64,000 bases of DNA from Loripinus fragilis (GCA_964019695.1 OZ026515.1:135032549-135096548), one strand, 5' to 3'; positions 20,403 to 32,005 are shown, counted from the first letter of the stretch. Made by a program: numbers and translations. Notes: generated by a model from the letters alone, not told the origin.

Positions 20403-22489
20403 GGCCATAAGGCCAAATATAAAAATTGATGTGTTTCGGATCTTAAAAGGGGGTCTTGCATCTGTGCCCACGCATGGATTTTCTTTAAACTTTGCATAAT
20501 AATGACTCGTTATATACAAACTATGAAAATGTATGTATTGAATTAGATTGTTAAGAATAAGGCTTAGGAAGCAACCCTGACGTACTCCACCTGTAAGGTG
20601 GCACCTGTCTCTAAATTTCCATGTCCTAAATCTATAGTTTTGTTTATTTCTATGATTTATCATCCAGATTAAATCAAAAATACCATAGGCATTATATTAA
20701 TACCAAAAAACCATTTGGCTGTATTATGATTAACGTTTTCTGATGAAGTGATTATAAAATTTCAATATTTTTTTTCAAAAAATTACAAAACATTCAACAT
20801 TAAATTCCAAAGATCGATATGTTCTAGTCTTTGTCAAGATATCATATTATCACAAAAACATGCCATATATATCCTACTGATCTGAGCCAAATTTCATGAA
20901 AATCCAAAGCCGGTAACTTTGTCATTTCCTACCTCTTATGGGTATAGGTCAGTTTTAACAAAATTAATTATTTAGTTGAAATGAATCAATAACACAACAG
21001 AAGGGGGTTGTTTTTAAATCTACTTCCACTTTTCTTAAAGAAAGACATGTTTAGACAATTTCAAATGATTCAATGGCCGGAAATGCCAAAGGTCATGGCC
21101 CCATGTCATGGCACTAAGGGGCCAAGACAATGTGTATCACTTTCTCAAGTCCTGCATGATATTGTTTAAGAAACATAATATCCTATCAATAAACGTGTGA
21201 AAACAAGAAGACCAAATATTTCTATACATCCCAACTGAGCTCGAGTAACCACATTTTGGTGCCGTTACCAGGATAAAGTGTAACAGAGTCATATCAAAGG
21301 TATCACAGAACAGTGTTCTACATGAATAAGTGAGGTCCAGAAACGAAACTGTATGCCTGGAATATACATCCAGCCAAAGAATAAATGTTGCCAATTGATG
21401 GAAATCAGCATCAGTTTTACAAAACAGAATAAACAGAGAAGATTTAAGCATTAATTTAGCAATACCTTTGAAGCCAAGAGTTCTCTGTGACCAAAATGGT
21501 TAATTTTAACCAATAGGTTTGACAGGGGCTTATTCTTGTGAACCAGGTTTATTAATGAGGCCTACAATTATAAAACCATCGATATAAGGTTCTTCTCCTG
21601 TATGAACTGACTTGTCATAAGGTTTCTCTTCTGTATGAATTAAAATTCTTAATAATGTTACATATTAAGTGTAACATTGGTTAGATGTAGTTTTAACGTT
21701 CTAAACTAGATGTGGTAAGTCCAGTGTCACCATATTGTATGGTTTTGGGTAATATTATTGTGAAAGCACTTCATTAAATAAGAATCATGACACTTAATAT
21801 GAAAGAATATTGTTTTTTGTCTTTTTCCAATCAGTAATAGGGAAAAACACTGAACATATCAACTTTTACCAATAAACGTACTAGCATGGTGATTCAAACT
21901 AAGCAAGTATTCAAGTATGTTTTACACAGAAACATAATTATTGTATTTTTTACATTTTGATGAATTAGGGCCATGTGTTTATATCAAGTTGAAAAAATAT
22001 GTTACCGGTCCTTGAATTTCATGAAATTTTGTCTACATATTCTTAACATATATGGAAAGTTTATAAGTTGAAATGGTATCTTGACAAAGACCGCAACATG
22101 TGAAAATTTTAGTTCCAAATTTCACTGAATACAAAATATACAGTTGAAAATTGGGGTACCATCTCATAAAAATGATTGCCCACACTCTATCCTAATACAT
22201 ACAAAGCCATTTATAGTATCAACGAACTTATTAATGATATAGTTATTTAATAAAGCATTTCTGCGCCCGTTACATGATATGTCAATTACTTTAGAAATGA
22301 TTATAACTGGATACCCTAAGGTATTGTAGTGATATTATACATGACGTCATAAATTAGCATTGGAATTGCATAAGAACTCAAATGCACCATAAATATAAAA
22401 GTCATACCCCAGACAATTAATAAACATAATATTATCAAATTCCAAGCGTGGGCAGACTCCCATGTTAATTTCCCATACCATGAAAGAGC
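20403..22489. other. No recognised gene
   Basis: AT-rich sequence without a recognisable coding motif. A 104-codon minus frame at 21137-21451 is cysteine- and leucine-rich with no identifiable domain. This is the longest stretch in the window with few detectable repeats. Confidence 0.4.
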
Positions 22490-22690
22490 CCCTTTTAGGT
22501 AGGGTAGGCACACATTTTTTAAGATTTTTTTTTTCTGGAAAAAATATAATTTTATGCATTTCGAAAGGCGAATGCCTTTCAAAATGCATAAAATTATATA
22601 TTTTTTCCAGAAAACCTGAAAAAAATTCTAGGTTTCACCAGTAAATTTAGGTAGGGTCGGGGTTACCCTAAACACAGGTATTTTTTTTTC
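22490..22690. mobile_element. Palindromic MITE, family D, left end missing
   Basis: Starts within the family (TTTTAGGTAGGGTAGGCACA) and keeps the central ATGCATTTCGAAAGGCG hairpin and the GGTTACCCTAAACACAGG arm. Confidence 0.75.
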
Positions 22691-23016
22691 ATTTGATCCA
22701 ACACACAAACACACACATGTATGCAACTGCAGGCACACTCAAAGTACGGATAATGTAAGAAGATTTAGAAAATACTAGACTTCTTAGCATCACTGGTCAG
22801 CTGAACATGTATGGGGGTGGAAGTTTTTAGGATTATTCCTAAATTCAGGATTTTGAGGCTTAATTTCCATTGGAAAGTCAGCCTAAAAATGCTGCATTTT
22901 AGCTTATCTTCAGACAGTTGAAAAATTTAATCATTTGTAGGCATACTAAAAGTTTAAAGATTTGAGTTTCAGAATTTAAGAATTTTGGAAATTTTGAACT
23001 TTCACTGTTTGAGGTA

Positions 23017-23194
23017 CTGTAAAACCTGTGTAAAATGGCCACTCTCAAAAAGACCAAAAATTGGTTTTCAAGACTAATTATCACTTAATGCAGGTCAAAA
23101 GTATTGCAGAATGCTCCCCTTATTAAGCTACCATTTGTCATTAAGATCTTTGTTTTGTCTATTTTTGAGTGGCCGTTTTACACAGGTTTTACTG
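23017..23194. mobile_element. TA-flanked MITE, family C
   Basis: The ends (T/A)GTAAAACCTGTGTAAAAT and ACACAGGTTTTACTG are flanked by TA (23015-23016 and 23195-23196). Interior words AATGCAGGTCAAAAGTATTG and TGAGTGGCCGTTTTACAC recur in the copies at 25288, 32969 and 51865. A Tc1/mariner-type target is inferred from TA. Confidence 0.85.
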
Positions 23195-23279
23195 TATGAC
23201 TACATATTTGTAAGTGATTAGTACCATTTTCTCATGAACTGACTCATAACATATGTGAAACAATTCAATATGGACCATA

Positions 23280-24670
23280 GTAGCATGCTGGAGGGTTGGC
23301 ATTCACACCATGACTTCAACCCCAGTGCCCTCCCTCTCCCTTGGTGGGGCTGGAGGTCAAAATCTAGGCTACCTTTTAAAAATGCTATTCTATTTTTCTG
23401 ACTTATGCAGATATCTTACCATTCATTAGAAAGCATTCTTACATATTTGGACAATTAGTGCCATTCATGGCTGGCTTCAGAACCTTGGGTCCATGCCCCA
23501 GGGTGGGGTTAAAGGTCAAAATCTATAACATCTTAAAGGAGACGGCAACATTGAATGCAAGTGAATTGAAAATGCAAGTCCTTATCAAACCATGCAATCT
23601 GACACAAACCTGATCAAAAAATAAGAAAGTAACAGATATTTGTATAGTAGAGAATTGAAAGCTTTGGAGTGCAGCCATTTTTTTAGGCTTTGTGACGTCA
23701 GATACAGCCCTAAACAGAAAAACTAGTTTCCTGTTATTCATTTTAACTTTTTTTATTTTTACCGATTCCTCTGTTAAAAAATAGTTGATTTTGAAAAAAA
23801 AACTGTACAATGTGACATGTTTTTATTGGCATTACAAAATTTACAGGAAGCTTATCTAAGATCGAAAATGGCGGCCTCCATTGGCTTAATTGAAGTCAAA
23901 ATTTAGATTTTCGAATTGCTATAACTTTCTTATGATCAGATTTACGACAGTTTGCATGGTTTATAAGGGCTTGCATTTAAGATTCACTTAATTGCTTTCA
24001 ACATTGCTGTCCCCTTTAAGACTTTTTTTAAAATATTGGGAAGCAATTAGTAATCATACTGTCCTCTTTCTCAAGTGTCCATCTGAGTGTCCATCTGTCC
24101 GTTCACATCATGTCAAGAGCATATCTCTTATTATTTGAGGCAGAAATCCCAAATTAAGTGTCACTGTGACTTTGACATCAGATCTAGAAAAAATTGTGTC
24201 CTGAAAATTTTCTTTGGGGCATTCGTGACATTGTGACAAATTTCTTTTGTTTTTCTTTTATAAAATCATTAGTATTTTTGAACAACAGGTACTATTTAGG
24301 GCTCTTCAGGGCAGACCTTAGGGTTCCTGTTCCTGTGTGAGCCTAAAAGTTAAAATCTAGGACATCTTAAAAAAAGTGCTATTCTATTTGTCTGACTTAT
24401 GCAGATATCTTGCAAACCATTTATTGGACAGCATTCATATTTGGACAATTGGTACACTTCATGGCTGAGTTCAACTCCACTGCTTCAGACACAGGTCTAT
24501 ACCCCAGGGTGGGACTAGAGGTTAAAATATAGGACATCTTTAGATTTTTTTACTAATACAGAATCATTTATATTTGAACTAGGTACTATTTTTAGGGTTG
24601 ACTGGCCTTGTGACTTTGGGCCTTAGGGTTCAATGCCTCATGCAGGGAGGGCTTGAGGTCAAAATCTAGT
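23280..24670. repeat. Tandem-like repeat of about 170 bp (GAGGTCAAAATCTAG family)
   Basis: The order GAGGTCAAAATCTAGG, TGCTATTCTATTTNTCTGAC, TTATGCAGATATCTT, CATATTTGGACAATT, CTTCATGGCTG, CCCCAGGGTGGG recurs around 23345-23520 and 24345-24530, with partial units at about 24590-24670. A TTAA-type element (23537-24015) separates the two blocks. Confidence 0.7.
23537..24015. mobile_element. TTAA-flanked non-autonomous element
   Basis: AGGAGACGGCAACATTGAAT at the left and TTCAACATTGCTGTCCCCT at the right are inverted. TTAA flanks both ends (23533-23536 and 24016-24019). 479 bp with no transposase. The TTAA target points to piggyBac or Kolobok-like machinery (inference). Confidence 0.8.
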
Positions 24671-24675
24671 TTTAA

Positions 24676-24882
24676 CCCTTAAAGCGCCAATCACGACTGC
24701 AGCAGACGACAAATTTTGTGACATCTTTCCTAATTTTCAAAAGAAATAAGGAATGATAATTCATGAGAATCGTCTGCCAGCAGATGATTCTCATGAAATA
24801 TCATGCCTTATTTGTTATTTTTGAAAAAGCAGCAAAATTTGAAATTATCGTCTGCTGCAAATTATAGGTGGCGCTTTAAGGG
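24676..24882. mobile_element. TTAA-flanked hairpin MITE, family G
   Basis: CCCTTAAAGCGCCA and TGGCGCTTTAAGGG ends with TTAA on both sides. The centre GAGAATCGTCTGCCAGCAGA and its inverse form a long hairpin. Other copies: 33962-34203 and 40253-40459. Confidence 0.85.
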
Positions 24883-25365
24883 TTAAATGAGAACAGTAAG
24901 AGCGCATCTCAGGGCACTTTTTCTAGTCTGAAATGTTATTGATCACTATAGGCAACCACAGATATTTCACTTGCAAATTAATTATTTTAATTACATGGCC
25001 ATCACTCAATCTTTTCATGCTGTGTAATTTTGCATGCTTTTTCGTCATGAATCTACTGATGTATTTTTCAAAATTTATGTTTTCAAAAAAATTTTCATAC
25101 TACAGGACCTGCAAGCTCAACAATGCCCTATATCTTAGAAAAATGCAACCTGTCAAGTGCACTTATAAATTTATTAGTTTTAAATAACCCAGGCTACTGA
25201 GGCTGTGAAACCAATATATCTTTAAAAGAATTTTAGAACACAATGCTCAGAATTAACAGTGAACAACTTTCGCAGTATTTACAATTACAGTAAAACCTGT
25301 GTAAAACGGTCACTCTAAAAAAGACCGAAAATTGGTTTTCAAGACCAATTATTGCTTAATGCAGG

Positions 25366-26251
25366 CACAGGAGCTTGAAGTTTGGTCCTAATATCACCTA
25401 TATAGCCTCAAAACCAAAAGCTCACGGTGTCATTACGTAGTAATGACCAGGAGTGAAGCTAAGCTCTCGGTAGCCATTCCGGCTCCAGTTTCCGGTCAAT
25501 TGGCAGTGAATGTTGCGACGGCAACGTCAAAGTGTTCGATAACTTTTTTTCTACCTTATGATCAAGATGGCGACGTTAAGACAAAACAGGACAATGTCTC
25601 AAATATACTTTAAGTCGATATAGTGCCGGGAAACCTGTTTGTTAGGGCATAAACAATGAGCAATGACGTTTTCATTTACGGAATAAGCCCCAAGACACTA
25701 TAACTTGATGTTACGCTTTGTACGCCAAATCGTGTGCGACGTCAACGTCACACAATCTTTGAAAAACAACGGTTTCAGTTTTGAATTTCCGAAAAGTTTA
25801 CGAAAACCAGAACTTTTGGTGATAAGTAAATGTAAGGGTTTGATTTGTTTAATATTCTGAACACATTTAACTGATAGTTTCATTTTTGGTAGAAGAGTTT
25901 GTTAGTTTTGAAATGTATTTTCTCCAAATATGACGAAGGCTCGGATTCACTGCGACAAACCTGATACTGGAGCCGAAATGGCTACCGTTATTTTTTCCTT
26001 ATTTTCAAACGCTTATTATTTTGACTCAGTGATATGTCAGAAAAAGTTATCCATGCCTCGCATGACCTGTTGATATAGTTTTTATGGTTAGATGTTAAGT
26101 TTTCGCTAAAACCTCCTGGAAGCGATTCAAAGGTGCCTGAAATTTAGTTTCACTCCTGGTCATTACATAGTAATGACATAGTAATGACATTGTGAGCTTT
26201 TGGTTTTGAGGCTAAAGGCGTGATTTATGGATCGAACTTCAAGCTCCTGTG
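25366..26251. mobile_element. Family Q element, long copy, nested in C
   Basis: CACAGGAGCTTGAAGTTTGG start and ATCGAACTTCAAGCTCCTGT then G end, with a perfect 7-bp TSD, ATGCAGG (25359-25365 and 26252-26258). The outer 75 bp on each side match the 133-bp Q copy at 17564. The middle is occupied by further inverted repeats. Confidence 0.9.
25447..26159. mobile_element. Inner inverted-repeat insert inside Q
   Basis: CCAGGAGTGAAGCTAA at the left pairs with TTTAGTTTCACTCCTGG at the right. A second pair, CGGTAGCCATTCCGGCTCCA and GGAGCCGAAATGGCTACCG, lies inside at about 25469 and 25970. The interior is richer in CpG than the surroundings. It sits exactly at the palindrome centre of the short Q copy. 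Confidence 0.7.
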
Positions 26252-26604
26252 ATGCAGGTCAAAAGTATACTTTCGACTTTCATTAAGCTACCATTTGTCA
26301 TATAAGACCTTTGTCTCAAAGTGTCTATTTTTGAGTGGCCATTTTACAATGGTTTTACTTTAAACCAAGTTGTTCTGTTCTGACATATTTTCTAGAGCTA
26401 CTCAGAACTGAAATGTAGCATTCAGTATAATCTTAAGTATTCAGAGATACCATCAGCATGTCAAACAGTTTGAATCTTTGTCAGGCCTGATCAGAGTCCA
26501 AACTGTTTGTAAAGTTTATCAGCAAATGACACTAGCAGGCATAGATTTGAATTCCATATACATGCAACACCACCTGCTTAAACAAAAATTGAACTGCATT
26601 TATT

Positions 26605-26945
26605 ACATGGTGTCACATTTGGGAGTGATATAATGTCATGTAATAAAATCAATAAACCACTAGTGGTTTACAGATTTAGTTGCATTATATGATGACGCCC
26701 ATAGAAACATCACATTTGTTTGGCAAACCTTGACATTTTCACTCCCAAAATACGTTTACAAAATCATTTAAAAGTCATATGATAAATAGAATCTAGCATT
26801 CATGCTCAGGGATTGTATTATTGAATTTATTAAACTTGGTGTAAAAAAACGATACAATGCCAAGCAAACCTCACGTTTTATCCATTTTTCACAACTTGTT
26901 TAATAAATTCAATAAAACATGAGCACTCAAGTAAGATCCTCTATG
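26605..26945. mobile_element. Repeat family L
   Basis: Landmarks TTTGGGAGTGATATAATG, AACCACTAGTGGTTTACAGA, GATAAATAGAATCTAGCATT and the pair TATTGAATTTATTAAACTTG / GTTTAATAAATTCAATAAA. An inverted copy lies at 49930-50250. Each contains two small palindromes. Confidence 0.75.
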
Positions 26946-27007
26946 TACAACTGTTGTTACTACAGTCCCTGCTATGCACATGATTGTCTGATTGTGGAGA
27001 TCAGTAA

Positions 27008-27273
27008 GGCCAAATAAAAAATACTTGTGATTAGGGTAACCTGACCCTACCTAAATTTACTGGTGAAACCTAGAATTTTTTTCAGGTTTTCTGGAAAAAA
27101 CATTTTTATGCATTTTGAGGTTCTGGAAAAAATATAGGTTTATGCATTTTGAAAGGCAAAATTGCCTTTCAACATGCATAAAATTATATTTTTTTCCAGA
27201 AAAAAATGTGTGCCTACCCTACCTAAATTTTCAGACGCGTTACCCGAAACACACTAATTTTTCTATTTTTGCC
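27008..27273. mobile_element. Palindromic MITE, family D
   Basis: Complete copy with a short internal duplication (TTTTCTGGAAAAAA twice) and central GAAAGGCAAAATTGCCTTTC hairpin. Confidence 0.85.
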
Positions 27274-28021
27274 TAAAGTTGTTACATTCTTATATCCAAG
27301 ATGGCCACCATGGTAGCCATGTTCAGATTCTTCAAACTTGATCATATAGCAAACCATAAGTTGATGGCTCTTTCTCAGAAAAGTCTGAATCTTTGACAAA
27401 GGCATTCTGGAAATAAGATATCAACCAAATTTTTGAACATGACACCATCACGAAACCTACTGAATCTATAGGAAATGTCATGGTGATCAAATTATCAATA
27501 ATTCTTGATGTGGAAGAAGTGAGGTAAAAGAATGCATTTATAGCCAGCACATGAGATTTTGGCACTTGTCACACTAATAAGCAATGATAATGTGTTGACT
27601 CGCCAGAGACTTCACTGCACAAAGTATTGATGTAGATGAAGACTCAAGACCAAAATGTAGTCTTCTATCCCTGTTAGATTGCTAGCATATCAGTATATGC
27701 CATAAGTACCAAAACTTCATGTGATGGCACATTTTTTTTCAATAGTCGGTTGCAAAAAAGACCTTCAGGAACAGGTTGATCTGGGTTTACACTGGTTGAT
27801 AAGCATGCAATCTGTCCAAACATTTAGAGCAAACATGTTCAAGTGTCTTAATTTTTTCTGTCATTGTTATTAATGGAATTATCATCTAAAGAGCTAATAA
27901 ACTTGTCACAAATACATGTATATTGTTTATGTTTAAATGCAGTATATAGCCAAATAGGAGCCACAATTATTGGGCCTCATCTCAAGAAAACTTGAATTTG
28001 TTGTATGGGAACAACAAAGGG
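27274..28021. other. No recognised gene
   Basis: A minus frame over 27332-27565 and flanking sequence (AGATGGCCACCATGGTAGCC region) look mildly protein-like but show no domain I can name. AGCACATGAGATTTTGGCAC at about 27547 also occurs in variant form near 19848. Confidence 0.35.
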
Positions 28022-28213
28022 GAGAGAAGATCCAAATAGCACTAAAAGCAAAATTGCCCGCCGCCAGTGAAACACCATTTAAATGGCGTTTCGCTGGCAG
28101 GCCGATGATGGCCCGACATGGAATGCTGGCTTGGTAGCTTTTTCAGGAGATCTCAACCAGGATTGCTAAGGAACCCAATATTTATGTGATTTCCCCCCTC
28201 TGCATCGGCACAT
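28022..28213. mobile_element. Family J element, 5'-truncated
   Basis: Begins inside the family (AAGATCCAAATAGC) and has the CACCATTTAAATGGCGTTTC hairpin and the degraded right end CCCTCTGCATCGGCACATG. Confidence 0.7.
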
Positions 28214-28459
28214 GACTGATCACAAGTATAAGATTTGACCTTTTAAAACTCTATTTTATTGCTTTTAAAATAGACATTATTTCAGAAGAAAATGCATAGT
28301 CATCATGAATGCTGTTTTGATGTTACATGTCCACACCAAAATCTTATGTAAAGTCACTGTCTGGTCACAAAATTTAATGACAATGTAAGCCGTTTACTTA
28401 ACAACAGGGATTCAAATGAACCTCATCAGAAGAAAACCTGTCTTAGTGATTTGACAACA

Positions 28460-28692
28460 GGCCCTCTAGGTTCTAAAACTTTATTCATGCTCAACTCAAC
28501 TGAGCATGAATATTATCTTGCTCACAAATGTTAAAATGCCAACAATTAGTGTCATTTTAATTTTTATGAGCATGATAAATACACCATTATAGAATTTTAA
28601 ATCAAGTAGTCTTTATATTTCGGTATTTTAATTTTTATGAGCAATTGAAATTTTGTGTTCAGGAGCATGAAATTTTTTTTATAACATTGGGG
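28460..28692. mobile_element. Palindromic MITE, family F
   Basis: GGCCCTCTAGGTTCTAAAAC start, CATGCTCAACTCAACTGAGC inner arm, and AATGCCAACAATTAGTGTCA centre. Copies at 32006, 37126, 37984 and 39461. The ends share GGTTATAAAACTT with family E. Confidence 0.75.
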
Positions 28693-28699
28693 GCACTGG

Positions 28700-29090
28700 T
28701 AGACTTAATCCAGCCTGCTGAGCTACAGAGACTAGCTAAAATATTGAAATTTTGTATAAAGCAAGAGTAGCTGGATCTATACTTCCAATAAGAGAATAAC
28801 AAATGTGCTGATCCACACCGGATAGGCGGCAATCGAAAAATGCTCTCAACAATCAATGACCATGAATCAAAAATCGCTAGAAACAGTGTTTTTATAGCCA
28901 TTTGTCGCCAGTTAGGCAACAAATGGCAATAAAAAACTCTGTTTCTATCTATTTTTTTATCTATGTTCGTCGATAGTATTAACATTTTCGATTGCCCCCT
29001 ATCTGGTGTGTGATCAGACTGCGCAAATGCATAGGCTGGTCTGTGCCTTTGTTGTTAGCATGCAAAAAAAAACAGGTTTTCTTGTTACAA
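28700..29090. mobile_element. Family A element split by a nested R element
   Basis: CTACAGAGACTAGCTAAAAT and AACAAATGTGCTGATC on the left join to AGACTGCGCAAATGC and GCCTTTGTTGTTAGC on the right. The left TIR is lost. Confidence 0.8.
28814..29010. mobile_element. MITE, family R, nested in A
   Basis: CACACCGGATAGGCGGCAAT start and GATTGCCCCCTATCTGGTGT then G end, flanked by TGATC at 28809-28813 and 29011-29015. The intact site GCTGATCAGACTGC in other A copies confirms a 5-bp TSD. The centre GCCATTTGTCGCC..GGCAACAAATGGC is a hairpin. 197 bp. Confidence 0.92.
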
Positions 29091-29294
29091 GGCATGTATG
29101 ATGAAAGAATTAACAAGATAAGTGTACTTTATTTTATTATGACTTTCCAGTTACATTCATACAATATGTTGACAATGAGAAACAGCACAGACCATGCTCA
29201 GTATAACCTCATAAACATATATCTTTAAAATAAAATATTTCATCTCAAAAACACAGCAGAACAATGGAATATAAACAATGCTGATTTCCTAGAT

Positions 29295-29483
29295 CACACC
29301 GGGTAGGCGGCAATCGAAAACGCTATCAACAATCAACGAAGGTGTGTCTAAAATCGATAGAAACAGTGTTTTCAATTGCCATTTGTCGCCGTGTGGCGAC
29401 AAATAGCAATCGAAAACTCTAACAATTTTTGATCTAAGTTCCTCGATAGTATTGGCGTTTTTAATTGCCACATACCCGGTGTA
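29295..29483. mobile_element. MITE, family R, second copy
   Basis: CACACCGGGTAGGCGGCAAT start and CCACATACCCGGTGTA end, with TSD TAGAT at 29290-29294 and 29484-29488. The central hairpin TTTGTCGCCGTGTGGCGACA is perfect. 189 bp. Confidence 0.93.
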
Positions 29484-29567
29484 TAGATATTGTGTCATAA
29501 TGATAACTAGCTACATACAGGTACTAGTAAGTTGATGGAATTGTATTTAAAAGGATCCCTTACCCCC

Positions 29568-30013
29568 ACAATATGGATGTTTGTATTTGATACTTTACAT
29601 CCCAGTCACCAACTTTTCAGTAATGTTGTGACAGTTTCCTGTCTTCCTGGGAACTTGATCCCTTACCCCCAAAATGTGACTGTTTGTATTGATACTTTAC
29701 ATCACGTCCACAACTGTGGCTGTTTATATTGATACTTTACATCCCAGTCAACAACTTTTCAGTAATGTTGTGACAGTTTCCTGTCTTCCTGGGAACTCGA
29801 TCCCTTACCCCCACAATGTGGCTGTTTGTATTAATACTTTACATCCCAGTCAACAACTTTTCTGTAATGTTGTGACAGTTTGCTGTCTTCCTGGAACTGG
29901 TATCAAGCAGCGGTGTCTTGCTCAAGTACATAAAAAAGTGACTCAGGGGAGACTCGGACTAACAACGCTTCGATCCCCAGTCTAACACTCTACCTACTGA
30001 GCCACTGCAATAG
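29568..30013 (-). mobile_element. Diverged tRNA-derived SINE with a tandemly amplified tail
   Basis: The minus-strand head (CAGTGGCTCAGTAGGTAGAG, then a B-box-like GGGGATCGAAGCG) lies at about 29960-30006. The tail block (GATACTTTACATCCCAGTCA to CTTCCTGGGAAC) repeats at offsets of 142 and 102 bp (29611, 29753, 29855). The flank ACAATGTGGCTGT occurs after the head (about 30017) and before each tail block, so the amplified unit includes the target duplication. Confidence 0.8.
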
Positions 30014-30059
30014 ACACAATGTGGCTGTATAACAAACAAACAACAAGAAAGGGTTTCTT

Positions 30060-30180
30060 AAAGATCCTATAGGACTTAATAAGGGCACTGTGTGAATAAC
30101 TTTCAATATTCCATACCCTTTTTTTGAAGACAGTGTAGATCCCAATCGGCTGACTTCTTATGAAGAGCTAATCAGGATCC
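30060..30180. repeat. Repeat shared with 17835-17935
   Basis: GACTTAATAAGGGCACTGTG, TTTCAATATTCCATACCC and CAGTGTAGATCC recur in the same order in both places. Confidence 0.6.
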
Positions 30181-30432
30181 ACTGTGACATTAATGGACAC
30201 AACAATGACCCCGTATTGATAATGAAATTACATCAGTGGACTGACTGTAACAGTACGTAGTGTGAGCTTATAGGAGCAAGTGTGCTTACCCATTTCCTTC
30301 ATGAATATTCATACTAAGCTCCACCCACTATGAATAATTATATAAATAAACTTTCATGTTTGTACATAGAAGAAAGAAATTACTTGTCAGGTCCACTAGT
30401 GTAGGCTCATATCTAATCATATTTCTTTAAGC

Positions 30433-30501
30433 AAACAGAGTAGACTCTGATAAGACAGCTCTTACAAGAGCTGCCTTATCTTGGTCTGCTCTGTTTGCAA
30501 A
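30433..30501. repeat. B-type hairpin
   Basis: GATAAGACAGCTCTTACAAG is followed by AGCTGCCTTATC inside GCAAACAGAG..CTCTGTTTGC arms. Confidence 0.75.
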
Positions 30502-30639
30502 AGTTTTAAAAGGCATCTATGAGGTAAAGGGTTAACATGTCAAATATGGTATATTGCACTCAGAATGGTCATAACACAAAAATTAGACTTCGCCATTCTT
30601 AGTTCAAATTGGTGACTTCACTGTCTGTCTTTGTGTGCT

Positions 30640-30800
30640 AGTGTCTTCTGCTGATAACCATTGCAAACAGTTTAGACCATAACCAGGCCAGACAAAACAT
30701 CAGGCCTGAATAGGACCCAAACTGTTTCACATTGATTGTATTCCTGAAAGATATTTTGGAGAAAAAAAAATGATTTTGAAAAAAATCAGCAGATGACCTA
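30640..30800. mobile_element. Hairpin-core repeat, family B1
   Basis: CTGCTGATAACCATTGCAAA, ACCAGGCCAGACA hairpin core, TGATTGTATTCCTGAAAGAT and CAGCAGATGACC in B1 order. Confidence 0.7.
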
Positions 30801-31089
30801 AAACATGTTCAATTTCCAAGCATGCAAAGCGCTAAAGCTGGCAAGCCCATGCAATCATTATCTCGCTGTTCCAATATTATAATACTTATTTAAGAAATCT
30901 GGAATTTTTGGGGTATATACAGGTCGAGAAAATCATATCTTGTCTCTGATTTATGAACAGTACCCTCAAGTCTATTTTTTGAGGAGAAAATAATATGTAG
31001 CACTTTTAAGTTGCAGATCAATCCCCTGATATGGGTGTTCATTATATACAAAAGTCGCAGAGTTAAAATTTTAAAGCTAAAGTGTCCTG

Positions 31090-31560
31090 CTGAATATACC
31101 AACGCCAGTTGCCTACCTAAAAAGCCTCAACAAACAGTGCAGACACAGATCAGACTGCTTCTTCAGTTCTGATCAGGGCCTTCTCGGTTTGCTGCTCTGA
31201 CAAGCATTTTGTGAATTCCAGCTCTGGTAACCCTCATATTAATTGAGCCCGATGCGAGAAAACCTGTCTGGGGGTTTACGAACAACAAAGGCGCAGACCA
31301 GCCTGCGCATCCGCACAGTCTGATCAGCACCTTTGTTATTCGCTTATTGCAAAGCATTATAACTGGACTTGCTAGGAGCCAAATTTAGATTTTCTAGCTA
31401 TTCTCCGTAATTGAGCAGGCTGGTTTGATTCTCACTTTGTCGTAAACCCTGAAGACAGGTTTTCTCGTGTCGGGGCCCAATTGAGGACAGAATAAGATAA
31501 GTGTTTGAAACTTTAGAACATTTACTGTAATACTTTCACTGCCATTGACAACAAAAGTGG
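31090..31560. repeat. Repeat family P interrupted by a family A element
   Basis: ACGCCAGTTGCCTACC, GATCAGGGCCTTCTCGGTTT, TCTGACAAGCATTTTGTG and GAAACTTTAGAACATTTACT parallel 45285-45475, which lacks the A insertion. Confidence 0.65.
31245..31478. mobile_element. Family A element with AATT TSD
   Basis: GAGCCCGATGCGAGAAAACC start and ACAGGTTTTCTCGTGTCGGG then GCCC end, with AATT at 31241-31244 and 31479-31482. Confidence 0.88.
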
Positions 31561-31713
31561 TCTGGTTTCCGAGAAAAAATAAGAGCACCATAATAGGTTA
31601 GAGTAAAAAAAACAGGATCCCCATGAAAGCCTGTTTAAGCTAAAATTGTTTTAGTTGTGTTTTTGGTTGGTGGTGAAAGTGTACAATGAGTTTGTTTGCA
31701 TGTTAAGATATGG

Positions 31714-31792
31714 AGAATTTCAATCAAGAGAATTTAGAATTTCAATCAAGAGAATTTAGAATTTCAATCAAGAGAATTTCAATCAAGAGATC
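31714..31792. repeat. 23-bp tandem repeat, about 3.5 units
   Basis: Unit AGAATTTCAATCAAGAGAAT followed by TT; starts at 31714, 31737 and 31760, and a shorter unit at 31777. Confidence 0.9.
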
Positions 31793-32005
31793 ACATACAG
31801 ACATTATCAATGCCAATACCAACAACTGTAAATGTCCCCCCTACCCCTTTGGTATGGTGACTTATTCACGCATGTAGTCATATGATTTTGATTTCATGAA
31901 TTTACTACACACTGAAAAACAGCAATTCATATAACACAATGTAGCTTCATTCAGTTAGAATGCATAGTCTATATATAGTTGTCTTATATACATTTAAGAA
32001 ATACA

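Larger units (their letters stand above)
25288..26360. mobile_element. Family C element split by a nested family Q element
   Basis: The left part 25288-25365 and right part 26252-26360 rejoin into a normal family C element. TA flanks both outer ends (25286-25287 and 26361-26362). Confidence 0.85.

Noticed and set aside
27332..27565. Minus-strand 77-codon frame that looked mildly protein-like
   Set aside because: No domain, no splice context and no second exon. It could be a decayed retroelement but cannot be supported.
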